Assembly (NCBI GenBank): GCA_016713325.1
Contig: JADJPJ010000011.1
Location: 124,001 to 188,000 of the forward strand
DNA from: Candidatus Flexifilum affinis
Lineage (GTDB): Bacteria > Chloroflexota > Anaerolineae > Aggregatilineales > Phototrophicaceae
Reading direction: 5' to 3'
Length of the DNA stretch: 64,000 nucleotides
Below, in pieces: positions 23,351 through 35,213 of the stretch; position 1 is the first letter of the stretch; every line of letters begins with the position of its first letter. Below the pieces are notes generated by a model, which saw nothing but the letters and a program-made list of their open reading frames with translations, was not told the DNA's origin and did not search any database. Position numbers and translations under genes: made by a program.

Positions 23351-24856
23351 ATGAACCGCCGTGCTACGTTTTCGGTCTTCGTCTTGATCGCTTCGGTGAT
23401 CGCCGTTTCTCTCCTTTCGTTCGTCGTGCCGGCCGGTGCGCAGGAGACTGCCGGCAACATGGTCGGTATGGATCACCCACTCGCCGCATTCCTGGAAAGC
23501 CGCGCCTATGGCGCGTCGATGGGCGCGACCGCCGAATTCAACAAGATGGAATGGGTCGTCGTCGATGAAGCCAACAAGATCCTCTACATGGCTATGAGCG
23601 ACATCACCGGATCCATGACCGATGGCGCAGGCGAGATCTCCGTTGACGAGAACCGCTGCGGCATTGTGTACACAGCCCAGCTGACCGACGACTACAATAT
23701 GACTGAACTGCGTCCGCTGGTCGTTGGCGGACCCTACAACCCCGATGGCGCGCCCAACCGCTGCGATGTCAACAACATCTCTAACCCCGACGGCTTGGCG
23801 GTTGACGCCCAGGGGCGCCTGTGGATTCTCGAGGACTCCGGCAACCATCGCAACAACATGATCTGGCTGTACGACCCGGCGGACGCCTCGCTCAAGCGCT
23901 TTGGCTACGTGCCGCGTGGCGCGGAGATCACCGGCGGCTACATCGCCCCGAACGGTACCCTGTTTTTCAGCAACCAGCACCCAAGCGCGACCAACCTCTA
24001 TCCGTACAACGCCGGATCGGTCTATGCCGTGGTTGGTTTCAATGCGAACACCGACACCTTCGAAGAAATCGCCGTCCCCGAAGGCGAAGCGCAGTTGGTG
24101 GCAGGCGTGGCAGCCGGAGAGCTGCAGCTCATCGCTCGTTCTGGCGACCCGATCCCCGGCAGTTTCAGCGACCAGGTTTTCGGCGGCATTTACCGCCCCG
24201 ATGGCACGCTCCAGTACGTCAACAATGACCCTGATGGTCTGATGTGGCTGCCTGTCGGTGACGGCAAAGACGGCTGGCTGTACATCAACTACGAGGGCAT
24301 CGCGGGCGGTGTCGGCCGCGTCTATTTGCAGGCGTCCGAGGGCGGCTACAACGTGGTGGACGGCCAGATGGTGGACTTCAGCGGCGTGAACGGCACCTGG
24401 ACCAACTGCGGCTCCAGTGTCACACCGTGGAACACCGGTCTGACCGCCGAAGAATATGAACCAATCGCGGCGGACTTCAATAACGTGGCCGGCATGAGCG
24501 ACTATCTGGGCGCCGATGCTAATCCGTACGACTACGGCTGGCTGGTTGAGCTCGCACCGAGTGGCGTGGAAGATCGCGTCAGCAAGCGTTATGCGCTGGG
24601 TCGCTTCAGCCATGAGAACGCCTGGGTGACGGCCGACCGTATAACCGTCTACCACGGCGATGATGGCGGCAGCGTCATGCTGTTCAAGTCGGTCGCGGCG
24701 GAAGCGGGCGACCTGTCGACTGCGACGCTGTACGCCGGCAAGGTCACTCAGATGGGCGGCACCGGCGCCGAGCACACCTTCCAGATCGAGTGGGTCGAAC
24801 TGGGAACGGCGACTGACGCCGACATCGAAGCAGCCATTCGCGAACTCGACCGATAA
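23351..24856 (+). CDS. secreted PhoX-like (DUF839) protein
   Basis: A 501-residue protein with a signal peptide ending near PAGAQ (about residue 30). The body resembles the PhoX/DUF839 beta-propeller family: NKMEWVVVDEANKILYMAMS and NPDGLAVDAQGRLWILED are typical propeller blades with acidic metal-ligand residues. PhoX enzymes are Ca2+/Fe-dependent phosphatases; whether this divergent member is a phosphatase is inferred. GGAGG lies about 10 bases before the ATG. The upstream gap (23212-23350) is AT-rich around 23233-23270 but has no phosphate-regulatory box that I can defend. A long hairpin follows the gene. Confidence 0.75.
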   Translation: MNRRATFSVFVLIASVIAVSLLSFVVPAGAQETAGNMVGMDHPLAAFLESRAYGASMGATAEFNKMEWVVVDEANKILYMAMSDITGSMTDGAGEISVDENRCGIVYTAQLTDDYNMTELRPLVVGGPYNPDGAPNRCDVNNISNPDGLAVDAQGRLWILEDSGNHRNNMIWLYDPADASLKRFGYVPRGAEITGGYIAPNGTLFFSNQHPSATNLYPYNAGSVYAVVGFNANTDTFEEIAVPEGEAQLVAGVAAGELQLIARSGDPIPGSFSDQVFGGIYRPDGTLQYVNNDPDGLMWLPVGDGKDGWLYINYEGIAGGVGRVYLQASEGGYNVVDGQMVDFSGVNGTWTNCGSSVTPWNTGLTAEEYEPIAADFNNVAGMSDYLGADANPYDYGWLVELAPSGVEDRVSKRYALGRFSHENAWVTADRITVYHGDDGGSVMLFKSVAAEAGDLSTATLYAGKVTQMGGTGAEHTFQIEWVELGTATDADIEAAIRELDR

Positions 24857-24874
24857 ACTCAGCATCTGAATGGT

Positions 24875-24909
24875 ATTGCAGGGGAGTGGCCGCGCCACTC
24901 CCCTGCAAT
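24875..24909 (+). terminator. 16-base-pair hairpin after the PhoX-like gene
   Basis: A perfect inverted repeat (24875-24890 and 24894-24909, three-base loop) directly downstream of the stop. There is no T-run, so it may terminate, protect the 3' end, or act on both strands. Confidence 0.6.
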
Positions 24910-24939
24910 CCATCAATGCACACTCGGGATACTCAGGTG

Positions 24940-25747
24940 ATGCACTACCGTCACGTTGTTGGTCTTCTGCTCATCGCGGTTCTGGTGAGCGCGTGTGGGA
25001 CAATCGCCACGCCCGAATGGGAATATCCCACCCGCACGCCCACTCCTCCCACACCCACCTCAACTCCATTGCCCACGCCGACGCCCCCTACGCCGGTCGA
25101 TCCGTCCGTGGCGCGCGACGGCCGCTGGCTGTGGAAGAGCTTTCGAACCTCAGCAGAAAGCTACCCCCCGGTGCAGTTGTGGATCGATGTCTCTGACGGT
25201 GGCGGCTTCAGAGGGCTGTTTTCGATCTATCCCGACTACCCGGAAATTCCTCCCGCCGCCCTGACACTGATACAGCAGAACGGCTGCAACATCAACTTCG
25301 ACAGTTTCGATGGCCTCGTGCTGGACGGAATCTTCTACAGTCCGACCGAGGCGCTGGTGCGCCAATGTGACCGAATGCAACGTCAAGTTCTACGGCCCGG
25401 TCACGCTCACCCAGCCGCTCCAGGGCGAGTTCCTGCTGGCCTACGATGAGGCAATCACCCAGGCACTGATCGCGGAAGCCACTCGCCCCCTGACGCCAAT
25501 TGAGCGCGGTCGCAACATCTTCACGATGTACTGCTCCGGCTGCCACGGCTCCTATGGCGAAGGTATGCCGGCGGTTCCCAGCCTGATGACCGATCAGGTG
25601 CGCGGCTACAGCGACGAACAGCTCCGCACCATCGTCGCAAATGGCGTCGTCGGTACCACGATGCCCGCCTGGGGCGCGGTCTTCAAGCCGGAGGACCTGG
25701 ACGGCGTGCTGGAACTGGTACGGCAGATCGAACTCCTCGGCGGCTGA
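24940..25747 (+). pseudogene. cytochrome c lipoprotein with a frame disruption
   Basis: The first frame, from ATG 24940, begins with a lipoprotein signal (lipobox VSAC) and a Thr/Pro-rich linker, and reads a coherent domain up to about 25365. From there the sensible protein continues in another frame to 25747, including NVTECNVKFYGPV, the heme-binding CSGCH and an axial-Met region TTMPAWG. Read through one net extra base near 25360-25370, this is a membrane-anchored cytochrome c of about 269 residues. Both halves have normal coding character, so this is either a recent mutation or a sequence error. It could feed the ba3 oxidase encoded at 48-51 kb. Confidence 0.75.
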
Positions 25748-25877
25748 CGCCGCGCTGTGGTCCGGCGTCGGTGCGGCGAGTGGAACGCACGCCGGACCAT
25801 GAACTTCCCCGTCGCGTCTGAGGCGCTTCCTGTTTAGAATCGACCATCACTGAATCGTGGCCCCTGGATGATGGATC

Positions 25878-26828
25878 ATGGTCGATCTCGGAATCGTCAT
25901 TGTCAACTGGAATACGCGCGATCTGCTGCGAAAATGCCTGCAAACGGTGTACGCCAGCCAGGGTGATTTCTCCTTCTCTGTCGTGCTGGTCGACAACGCC
26001 TCACCCGACGGCAGCGCTGATATGGTGCGCGCGGAATTTCCGCAGGTCACGCTGATTGCTCTCGACAAAAACGTCGGCTACCCGGCCGGGAACAATGTGG
26101 GTCTGCGTCAGCTCGGTTTCCGTGGACCCGACGAGGTCGACGTCGGCGCTCCCCGATATGCGCTTCTGCTCAACCCAGATACCGAAGTCCCGCCGTCTGC
26201 CCTGGCGGACATGGTCGCCTATATGGATGCCCGTCCCGAGGTGGGTGTGGCCGGTCCCAAGCTGGTCCTGGTCGATGGTTCGCTCGACAAGGCCTGCCGG
26301 CGTGGCTTCCCGACGCCGATGGTGTCCGTCTATCACTTCAGCGGGCTGGCGAAGCTCTTTCCTCGCAGTTCGCGCTTTGGACGTTATAATATGACGTTTC
26401 TTCCGGTGGATGAAGAGGCGGAAGTCGACTCCGTTGTTGGGGCCTACATGCAGGTGCGCCGCGAAGCGATCCGCGATGCCGGGCTGCTGGACGAAACATT
26501 CTTCATGTACGGAGAGGACATCGATTGGGCGTATCGGATAAAAGACGCCGGTTGGCGCGTCATGTACCACCCACAGGTCGTCGTGACGCACGTCAAAAGG
26601 GCGGCAAGTCGGCAAAACAAACGGGCACAGTTCGAGTTCTGGCGCGCTATGCTCCTTTTTTATCGAAAGCACTATCGCAGCGTTACGCCTCTCTGGCTGC
26701 ACGCGGCGGTCCTGGCCGGCCTGGCGCTGAAAGGCGGTCGACCGCTGTGGACGGAAATTCGCCACCCAACCCCGTTTCCGGCAACACCCCTGCGGCGGAC
26801 GTCACCGCGACCGGAGAATACCGTTTGA
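25878..26828 (+). CDS. family 2 glycosyltransferase
   Basis: A 316-residue GT-A glycosyltransferase resembling rhamnosyltransferases. The N terminus reads IVIVNWNTRDLL, then VDNASPDGSAD, NVGYPAGNN and the metal-binding LLNPDTEV. The late motif EDIDWAYRIKDAGW is also typical of GT2. It is cytosolic or membrane-associated and transfers a sugar from a nucleotide-sugar donor, most likely in surface glycan assembly. Its stop overlaps the TTG start of the next gene, a polyprenyl-phosphate sugar transferase, so the two are translationally coupled. Confidence 0.93.
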   Translation: MVDLGIVIVNWNTRDLLRKCLQTVYASQGDFSFSVVLVDNASPDGSADMVRAEFPQVTLIALDKNVGYPAGNNVGLRQLGFRGPDEVDVGAPRYALLLNPDTEVPPSALADMVAYMDARPEVGVAGPKLVLVDGSLDKACRRGFPTPMVSVYHFSGLAKLFPRSSRFGRYNMTFLPVDEEAEVDSVVGAYMQVRREAIRDAGLLDETFFMYGEDIDWAYRIKDAGWRVMYHPQVVVTHVKRAASRQNKRAQFEFWRAMLLFYRKHYRSVTPLWLHAAVLAGLALKGGRPLWTEIRHPTPFPATPLRRTSPRPENTV

Positions 26829-28309
26829 CCGCGCCGATTGTGGCCGACAGCCCGCCGCCCGGTCTACCGGCGGCGCAGCCGTTGCGCCGCCCTGAACTCG
26901 CCAAGGTGCTGCTGAGTATCCTGCTCATCGTCACCGATATTGCAGCGCTTTCGGCGGCATTCGCACTGGGCTACTGGGCGCGCGAAAACTTGCCGTTCTT
27001 CACATCGCCGCCTGCGCAGCCTGCGTTTGACCGATATCTGACCACGCTGCTCCTGCACGTTGCCACCATCTGCGTGATTTTCTACCTCACGCAGATGTAC
27101 CACCTGCGCCGCGCGATCAGCCGCATCGACCACGCCCGCAACATCTTTGGTGCGGTAACGGTCGGCGCGCTGATGGTGAACGGCATCCAGGAGCTGGTGT
27201 TCAAGAACACCCTACTGGAGCCGGTCGACTACCCGCGCAGCATGTTCTTCTACGTCTGGATTTTCAGCGTCATGTTCGTGGTATTGGGTCGCGAACTGAA
27301 TGCGGCGCTCCGCCGCTTCCTGCGACGGCGGGGCATTGAGAAGGCCAACCTGATCGTCGCCGGCATGGGCAAGATCGCTCGCGAGATCATCCGCAAGATC
27401 GAGGGCAGCCCGGAGCTGGGCTATCATCTGGTGGGGGTGGTCAGTGTGCGGGCCGATCAGAAGAGCAAGGACTTCGGCGCGCCCAGTCTGGGATACTACA
27501 CGGATTTGCCGTATCTGATCGATCAGTACAACGTCGAACAGGTGATCATCGCGGTCCCGGACGCGCACCGCGACGAACTGGTGGAGTTGATCTCCTACTG
27601 CCGGCGGGGTCGGGTCGACATCAAGATCTACCCGGATATGTTCGCCTATATCGCCCGCGATCTCTCGGTAGACGATCTGGGCGGGACGCCGCTCGTTACG
27701 GTCCGCGACGTGGCCATGCGCGGCTGGCGGCTCAGTTTCAAGCGCGGCATGGACATCGTCGTGTCATTCTTTGGCCTGGTTTTCCTGTCCCCGTTGATGC
27801 TCCTCACGGCCATCATCATCAAGCTGGAGTCGCCGGGGCCGGTCTTCTATACGCAAACGCGCATGGGTCTGGACGAGCGTCCGTTCGAGATGATCAAATT
27901 CCGGTCGATGCGCATCGATGCCGAAGTGGCCGGGCCGGGCTGGACGGTCGAGAACGATCCTCGGGTGACTCGATCGGGCCAGTTTCTGCGCAAGTCGAAC
28001 TGGGATGAAATGCCGCAGTTGATCAACGTCCTGCTCGGTGAGATGAGCCTGGTTGGTCCGCGCCCGGAACGTCCGGTATACGTCCAGCAGTTCCGCGAAC
28101 AGATCCCGCGTTACATGGAACGGCACCGCGAGAAGTCGGGCATGACGGGCTGGGCGCAGGTCAACGGTCTGCGCGGGGATACCAGCATCAGCGAGCGGAC
28201 CGTCTACGATCTGTGGTACATCGAGAACTGGTCGATCTGGCTGGACGTCAAGATTGTGATTCGGACCATCCTGAACACTGTCCTCCGCCGCGACAATAAT
28301 GCCTATTGA
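26825..28309 (+). CDS. polyprenyl-phosphate sugar-1-phosphate transferase
   Basis: A 494-residue membrane enzyme of the WbaP/WcaJ type that starts lipid-linked glycan assembly. The N-terminal part has four or five transmembrane helices (about 30-170), the middle a nucleotide-fold domain ([17 protein letters not shown]), and the C-terminal 200 residues the bacterial sugar transferase domain: [33 protein letters not shown] and [10 protein letters not shown] chose the TTG at 26825, which overlaps the previous stop (TTGA) and has GGAG eight bases upstream; an ORF from 26525 would overlap the GT2 gene by 300 bases. Confidence 0.92.
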   Translation: MTAPIVADSPPPGLPAAQPLRRPELAKVLLSILLIVTDIAALSAAFALGYWARENLPFFTSPPAQPAFDRYLTTLLLHVATICVIFYLTQMYHLRRAISRIDHARNIFGAVTVGALMVNGIQELVFKNTLLEPVDYPRSMFFYVWIFSVMFVVLGRELNAALRRFLRRRGIEKANLIVAGMGKIAREIIRKIEGSPELGYHLVGVVSVRADQKSKDFGAPSLGYYTDLPYLIDQYNVEQVIIAVPDAHRDELVELISYCRRGRVDIKIYPDMFAYIARDLSVDDLGGTPLVTVRDVAMRGWRLSFKRGMDIVVSFFGLVFLSPLMLLTAIIIKLESPGPVFYTQTRMGLDERPFEMIKFRSMRIDAEVAGPGWTVENDPRVTRSGQFLRKSNWDEMPQLINVLLGEMSLVGPRPERPVYVQQFREQIPRYMERHREKSGMTGWAQVNGLRGDTSISERTVYDLWYIENWSIWLDVKIVIRTILNTVLRRDNNAY

Positions 28310-28366
28310 GGCCGGATTCGACGGATCCGGCGTGAGGGTGAGATGACTTCGTGAAATGGACGTGAT

Positions 28367-29197
28367 ATGAAGATTTGTTTGCTGATGTCGCCTTATGATT
28401 CCGGATTTTATGGCGAACGCATGGGCGCGGGTCCTCTGCGTCTGCTGGATTCTGGTCTGGATGCCGCGCTGCAAATGGACGGTCACGAAACGCAGACCGT
28501 CTGGTTGCACTCCGACCTGAAGTTCAACGGCGAAATCGCCACTGCGTTCGCCCTGCACCGATCCGGCGCTGCTGCCGCCCGCAGTGCCATGAGCGACGGG
28601 GCGTTCCCGATCCTGCTCGCTGGGAACTGCAACGCCAGCATTGGTCCCATCATTGGCATGGAGGCGGACGGCGTCGTCTGGTTCGACACCCACGGCGACT
28701 TCAATACGCCGGAGAACACGGCCTCCGGTTTCTTCGATGGTATGGGCATGGCCGTGCTGGCAGGGCAGTGTTTCCGTTCTCTGGCCATGCGCACTCCAGG
28801 TTTTCGACCGTTCTCCGGCGGACAGTTGATCCACGTTGGCGGGCGTGACTTCGACTCCGGCGAGCTGGATAACCTGATGGATGCAGGTGTGCAGATTGCC
28901 TCGGCCGATGATGTGCGCGCGGACGCGGCTGGCGCCTGGATGCGGCCTCTGGCGGGCCGGCGCGTCCATCTTCATTTCGACGTGGATGTTCTCGACCCAT
29001 CCGTCGGCGCTGCCAATAGTTTCACAGCGATTCCCGGCGGGCTGAGCCTCTCCGACGCCGTCGATGCCATCCGTACCGTTCGCCGCGAAGCTGTTCTCGT
29101 CAGCGCGACGTTTTCCTCGTATGAGCCCGCCGTCGATCCGGATGGCGCGATGGTGCAGACCATTGTCGAGATTGTCCGCCAGACGGTCGCGGACTGA
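28367..29197 (+). CDS. arginase/agmatinase-family protein with an altered metal ligand
   Basis: A 276-residue ureohydrolase-fold protein. Four of the family's metal ligands are clear: DTHGD (Asp107, His109, Asp111) and FDVDVLDP near 205-212. The first motif, normally GGDH, reads GNCN (86-89), so the first manganese-binding histidine is Asn89. HGMP is also changed to DGMG. The true substrate is therefore doubtful: it may be a ureohydrolase with an unusual metal site or a repurposed member. It lies nine bases before the GT39-like membrane gene, so the two may be co-transcribed. Confidence 0.8.
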   Translation: MKICLLMSPYDSGFYGERMGAGPLRLLDSGLDAALQMDGHETQTVWLHSDLKFNGEIATAFALHRSGAAAARSAMSDGAFPILLAGNCNASIGPIIGMEADGVVWFDTHGDFNTPENTASGFFDGMGMAVLAGQCFRSLAMRTPGFRPFSGGQLIHVGGRDFDSGELDNLMDAGVQIASADDVRADAAGAWMRPLAGRRVHLHFDVDVLDPSVGAANSFTAIPGGLSLSDAVDAIRTVRREAVLVSATFSSYEPAVDPDGAMVQTIVEIVRQTVAD

Positions 29198-29205
29198 ACC
29201 GCAGA

Positions 29206-31176
29206 ATGAGTGATGGGCAGGAGCGTCTGAAGGGCGCACCAACGTTCGTCGCTCCATCGTCAGGGCAAGACTTTACCCGATGGGTGCTCCTCAGCCTGAT
29301 ACTGCTGGCCGCTTTTGCCCTGCGCGCGAGAGGGTTGATCACGCTGATCGACGCGGCGCACTACGACGAAGCCTACTACGCCGTCGATGCGCTGTCGCTC
29401 ATCGACGAGCCCCGGTTTCAACCCTTCTTTGACGGCAACTTCGGCCGCGAGGGCCTGTGGATGGCCATGCTGACGCCTGCTCTGGCGCTCTTCGGGCCGG
29501 GTGCTTTCGCCATTCGCCTGACGGCGTTGTTCACCGGAGTGCTGACGGTAGCCGCCGTCGCGCGGTTGGGCCGCGAGGCAATCGGACCGCGTGGAGCGGT
29601 CTACACGGCTGCCGGGCTGTCCGTTCTCTACTGGCATGTTCAGTTGAGCCACCTGGGCTTTCGGGCGCTGACTCTGCCGCTGATCGGCGCCCTGGCGTTT
29701 GCCTTCCTGCTGCGCGCGATGAAGCGATCGAATGGCGCCTCGGTGAAGGATCGTTCGCTCGGCGACTGGCTCATTGCAGGCATCTGGCTCGGGCTCCTGG
29801 CCTACACCTACACGGCGGCTCGGGCATGGCTGGCGCTGGCCGGCGTGCTTCTGTCGGTGATGTTCCTTCGTGGTCGACGGCGAGCGTCTGCTGTCGCGGC
29901 GCTGACGGCCGGGCTGGTGGCCGCGCCTCTCCTCCTCTATCTTCTGACGAATCCTGCGGCCGCGTCCCAGCGCATCGATCAGGTCGCGCTCAGCGGGATC
30001 GAGCAGGTTTTCGCCAATATCGCTGCCTGGGCGCCCGTCTGGTTCAGCGCCGGTCCAACCGACATCATCTACAATCTGCCGGGCCGACCGCTGCTTGACC
30101 CGGCGCTGGCGCTGCTTCTGGTCGGCGGCGTGCTCGCCGCGTTGATGGGACCGAGCAGGGCAGATGCATGGCGCAGGAATGCCGGGGTGCTGGGATTATG
30201 CTTGCTGCTCGTGGGCTCAGCGCTGGCCCCGGCTCTGCTGACGACCGAACCGCTGCGATGGCTGCGCGCCATCGGCCTCGTCGTGCCCGTGGCCCTGTTG
30301 ATCGGTCTGGCGGCTGAGCGCTTGCACGAGACGCTGACGGGCATTCCCTTTCGTCCAGTGTGGATTCCGGCGTTACTGCTCACGGCCGCTGGCGTGATTG
30401 CGCTGCGAGATCTGGATGCCTGGCTGGCGCATCCCGATCTCGGCCAGCCGATGGATCGCGCGCTGTACCAGGGCATCGACCGCATGAGCGCCATCGCGCC
30501 GGCAAACGCCGCCGTCGTCTTCACCCCATTTACGATGAACCATCCCGTGCTGCGTCTGCGCGAGACCGCACTGGGTGACCGCCCGGTCGGCGCTTTTTTG
30601 CCTGAAGAATGCCTGATCTTCTCGAAACCCGCCTCTTATGTCTTTGCCCAAACGGCCTTCACGCCCGGTCTGCGCGAGCGGCTGGATGGCTTTGCCACGG
30701 TCCAGCCCATTGCAGATGATGGCGCCGATCCGCCGCGCTGGGCGATCTGGCAGGTGACGCCGGACGTGGCGCTTTTCGACGGCCCGTGGCAGGGGTTCGG
30801 AGGACTGCTCGAAGCGAGTGTCCTCGATCCGGTTGCGGAATCGGCCTCTGCCGGGACGACGCTCGACTTGGCCCTGGCGTTCCGACGCGTCGGAATGCTA
30901 GATCGCACCTACACGGCCTTCGTTCATCTTTATGACGAGGTAGACGGCTCAATCGCTCTGGTCGCGCAGGTCGATCGGCCGATTTGTCCGGGCAGCCCGC
31001 CGATCAACTGGCGTGCCGACGAAATCGCGATACAGCCAATGCCCCTGGCGCTGCCGGCCGATTTGCCGCCGGGGACGTATAACCTGGCGTATGGGATTTA
31101 CGAGTCGCCCGCCGGAGTCCGGCTGCCGACGGCTGAAGGCGATGTGATGACGCTGGGTACGCTCACGGTGAACTGA
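29206..31176 (+). CDS. GT39/ArnT-like membrane glycosyltransferase
   Basis: A 656-residue protein with roughly 10-12 transmembrane helices in its first 450 residues and an extracytoplasmic C-terminal domain. The acidic motif in the first outer loop (AAHYDEAYYAVDAL) is the DE signature of the PMT/ArnT superfamily, which uses polyprenyl-phosphate sugars. Residues about 510-656 form a beta-rich domain (YTAFVHLYDEVDGSIALV, PPGTYNLAYGIYES) seen in many Chloroflexota members. The acceptor may be protein or glycan. The gene starts nine bases after the arginase-like gene and ends three bases before a MazG-like gene. Confidence 0.85.
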   Translation: MSDGQERLKGAPTFVAPSSGQDFTRWVLLSLILLAAFALRARGLITLIDAAHYDEAYYAVDALSLIDEPRFQPFFDGNFGREGLWMAMLTPALALFGPGAFAIRLTALFTGVLTVAAVARLGREAIGPRGAVYTAAGLSVLYWHVQLSHLGFRALTLPLIGALAFAFLLRAMKRSNGASVKDRSLGDWLIAGIWLGLLAYTYTAARAWLALAGVLLSVMFLRGRRRASAVAALTAGLVAAPLLLYLLTNPAAASQRIDQVALSGIEQVFANIAAWAPVWFSAGPTDIIYNLPGRPLLDPALALLLVGGVLAALMGPSRADAWRRNAGVLGLCLLLVGSALAPALLTTEPLRWLRAIGLVVPVALLIGLAAERLHETLTGIPFRPVWIPALLLTAAGVIALRDLDAWLAHPDLGQPMDRALYQGIDRMSAIAPANAAVVFTPFTMNHPVLRLRETALGDRPVGAFLPEECLIFSKPASYVFAQTAFTPGLRERLDGFATVQPIADDGADPPRWAIWQVTPDVALFDGPWQGFGGLLEASVLDPVAESASAGTTLDLALAFRRVGMLDRTYTAFVHLYDEVDGSIALVAQVDRPICPGSPPINWRADEIAIQPMPLALPADLPPGTYNLAYGIYESPAGVRLPTAEGDVMTLGTLTVN

Positions 31177-31178
31177 GG

Positions 31179-31496
31179 ATGATGATGGATCTGAATACGC
31201 TCACAGCAGCGATGCACGCCTTTGTCGAGAGCAAGGGATGGTACGCCGCCGAGTCGCTTCGACCGCAGACGCCGCGCAACCTGGCGATCTCGCTTGCGCT
31301 GGAGGCGTCCGAAGTGCTGGAGCACTACCAGTGGTCGGAGACGCCGCGCCGCCCGGAGGAACTGGCCGGGGAGCTGGCCGACGTGATGCTGTATCTCTTG
31401 CAGCTTGCCAGCATCAGCGGCGTTGACCTGGGGCAGGCGGTGATGGATAAGCTTCAGGTCAATTACGGCCGTACCTGGGATGCCCCACAGGAATGA
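31179..31496 (+). CDS. MazG-like nucleotide pyrophosphohydrolase
   Basis: A 105-residue all-alpha NTP pyrophosphatase. The Mg2+-binding pattern ExxE...ExxD is visible in LEASEVLEHYQW and EELAGELADVMLY. Proteins of this size hydrolyse (d)NTPs to monophosphates and clean the nucleotide pool. The start is two bases after the stop of the membrane glycosyltransferase, so it is probably in the same transcript; the functional link is unclear. Confidence 0.9.
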   Translation: MMMDLNTLTAAMHAFVESKGWYAAESLRPQTPRNLAISLALEASEVLEHYQWSETPRRPEELAGELADVMLYLLQLASISGVDLGQAVMDKLQVNYGRTWDAPQE

Positions 31497-31502
31497 TATA
31501 AT
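31497..31502 (+). promoter_or_regulatory. extended -10 element before the Uma2 remnant
   Basis: TGATATAAT is a perfect extended -10 (TGnTATAAT), 28 bases before the ATG at 31530. It lies at the stop of the MazG-like gene. Confidence 0.5.
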
Positions 31503-31529
31503 TGGCGGTGATGTCGAGGGGATGAGATC

Positions 31530-32106
31530 ATGACCACGAGAGAAGCGCTGATGACCGCGGAGGAGTTCTTCGCTTTAGCGGAGCGCCCCGAGAACGAAGC
31601 GCGCATTCTGGAACTGCATCATGGAGTGATCGTCGAGATGCCATCGCCAAGCCCGCTGCACAACCTACCATTACACTTCTAATCCGTGCGCTGCTCTTTT
31701 ACCTGGAGAATCAGGCATTGGGATATGTATTTGGCGACAGCAACGATTACATCCTTGCTCCTGATCTAGTCTACAAGCCGGATGCCTCGTTCGTAACCAA
31801 GGAACGGCTGCCCGCGCTGCCTCGCCATCTACGGGGAGCGCCGGATATCGCCGTGGAAATCGTCTCGCCCAGCAACAGCGCCGCCGAGATGGTGGAGAAG
31901 GTCGAAAACTACCTTCGCTACGGGTCTCGGTTGGTGATCCTGATGTATCCTGAGCAAAAAACCGCGCGGGTCAGTCGCCTGCAGAGCGATGGCGCAATCC
32001 TGACGCGCACCCTGACCGCCGACGACTGGCTTGACGGGGAAGAGGTCCTGCCCGGCTTTCGCGCTCAGGTCAACACGCTCTTCCCCGATCTGCCCGCCGC
32101 TGAGGG

Positions 32107-32110
<4 letters not shown>
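31530..32110 (+). pseudogene. Uma2-family (DUF820) protein with a frameshift
   Basis: From ATG 31530 the frame encodes 50 residues with the Uma2 N terminus (MTAEEFFALAERPEN, LHHGVIVEMPSPSP) and stops at 31682. The rest of the family domain continues in a different frame from about 31670 to 32110, including APDLVYKPDASFV, PDIAVEIVSPSN and VILMYPEQKTARV. One missing base in the stretch 31660-31672 restores a protein of about 193 residues. Uma2 proteins have a PD-(D/E)XK nuclease-like fold and unknown function. Its stop overlaps the convergent uvrA stop. An intact paralogue lies at 36651-37202. Confidence 0.85.
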
Positions 32111-35007
<2,897 letters not shown>

Positions 35008-35044
35008 GACGCAACACTTCTTTCTGGCCGAGGAACACAATGGA

Positions 35045-35057
35045 GTACAGATGTTCG
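35045..35057 (-). promoter_or_regulatory. LexA (SOS) box-like element at the uvrA start site
   Basis: On the minus strand the sequence just after the -10 is CGAACATCTGTAC. It differs by one base in the core from GAAC-N4-GTTC, the Gram-positive-type LexA box also reported for the Chloroflexota member Dehalococcoides. Its position over the transcription start fits a repressor site. Confidence 0.45.
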
Positions 35058-35086
35058 ATTATAGTCCACAGGAGCTTGCGGTTCAA
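35058..35086 (-). promoter_or_regulatory. sigma-70 promoter of uvrA
   Basis: On the minus strand TTGAAC (35086-35081), exactly 17 bases, then TATAAT (35063-35058). Transcription would begin near 35051, 44 bases before the ATG. A palindrome GTTC-N4-GAAC (35081-35092) overlaps the -35. Confidence 0.75.
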
Positions 35087-35167
35087 CAGAACATTGGATG
35101 AACGACTGGTGAGCGGTTAGGTGTCAGTAATTCTCACGTGGAAGAGGGCAGAGATTGGGAAATTCTC

Positions 35168-35173
35168 TATAAT
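35168..35173 (+). promoter_or_regulatory. -10 box of the SH3-like gene
   Basis: A perfect TATAAT. It overlaps the in-frame ATG at 35172, so the real start must be downstream, which supports the TTG at 35214. Confidence 0.5.
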
Positions 35174-35213
35174 GAGTCTTGCTCTTAAAGTTCACAGGTC
35201 GAGGAGAGGTACT

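Noticed and set aside
23330..24916. A 528-residue minus-strand open frame opposite the PhoX-like gene
   Set aside because: It mirrors a real gene with signal peptide and family motifs on the plus strand; the antisense translation has no recognisable domain. Long antisense frames are common in GC-rich DNA.
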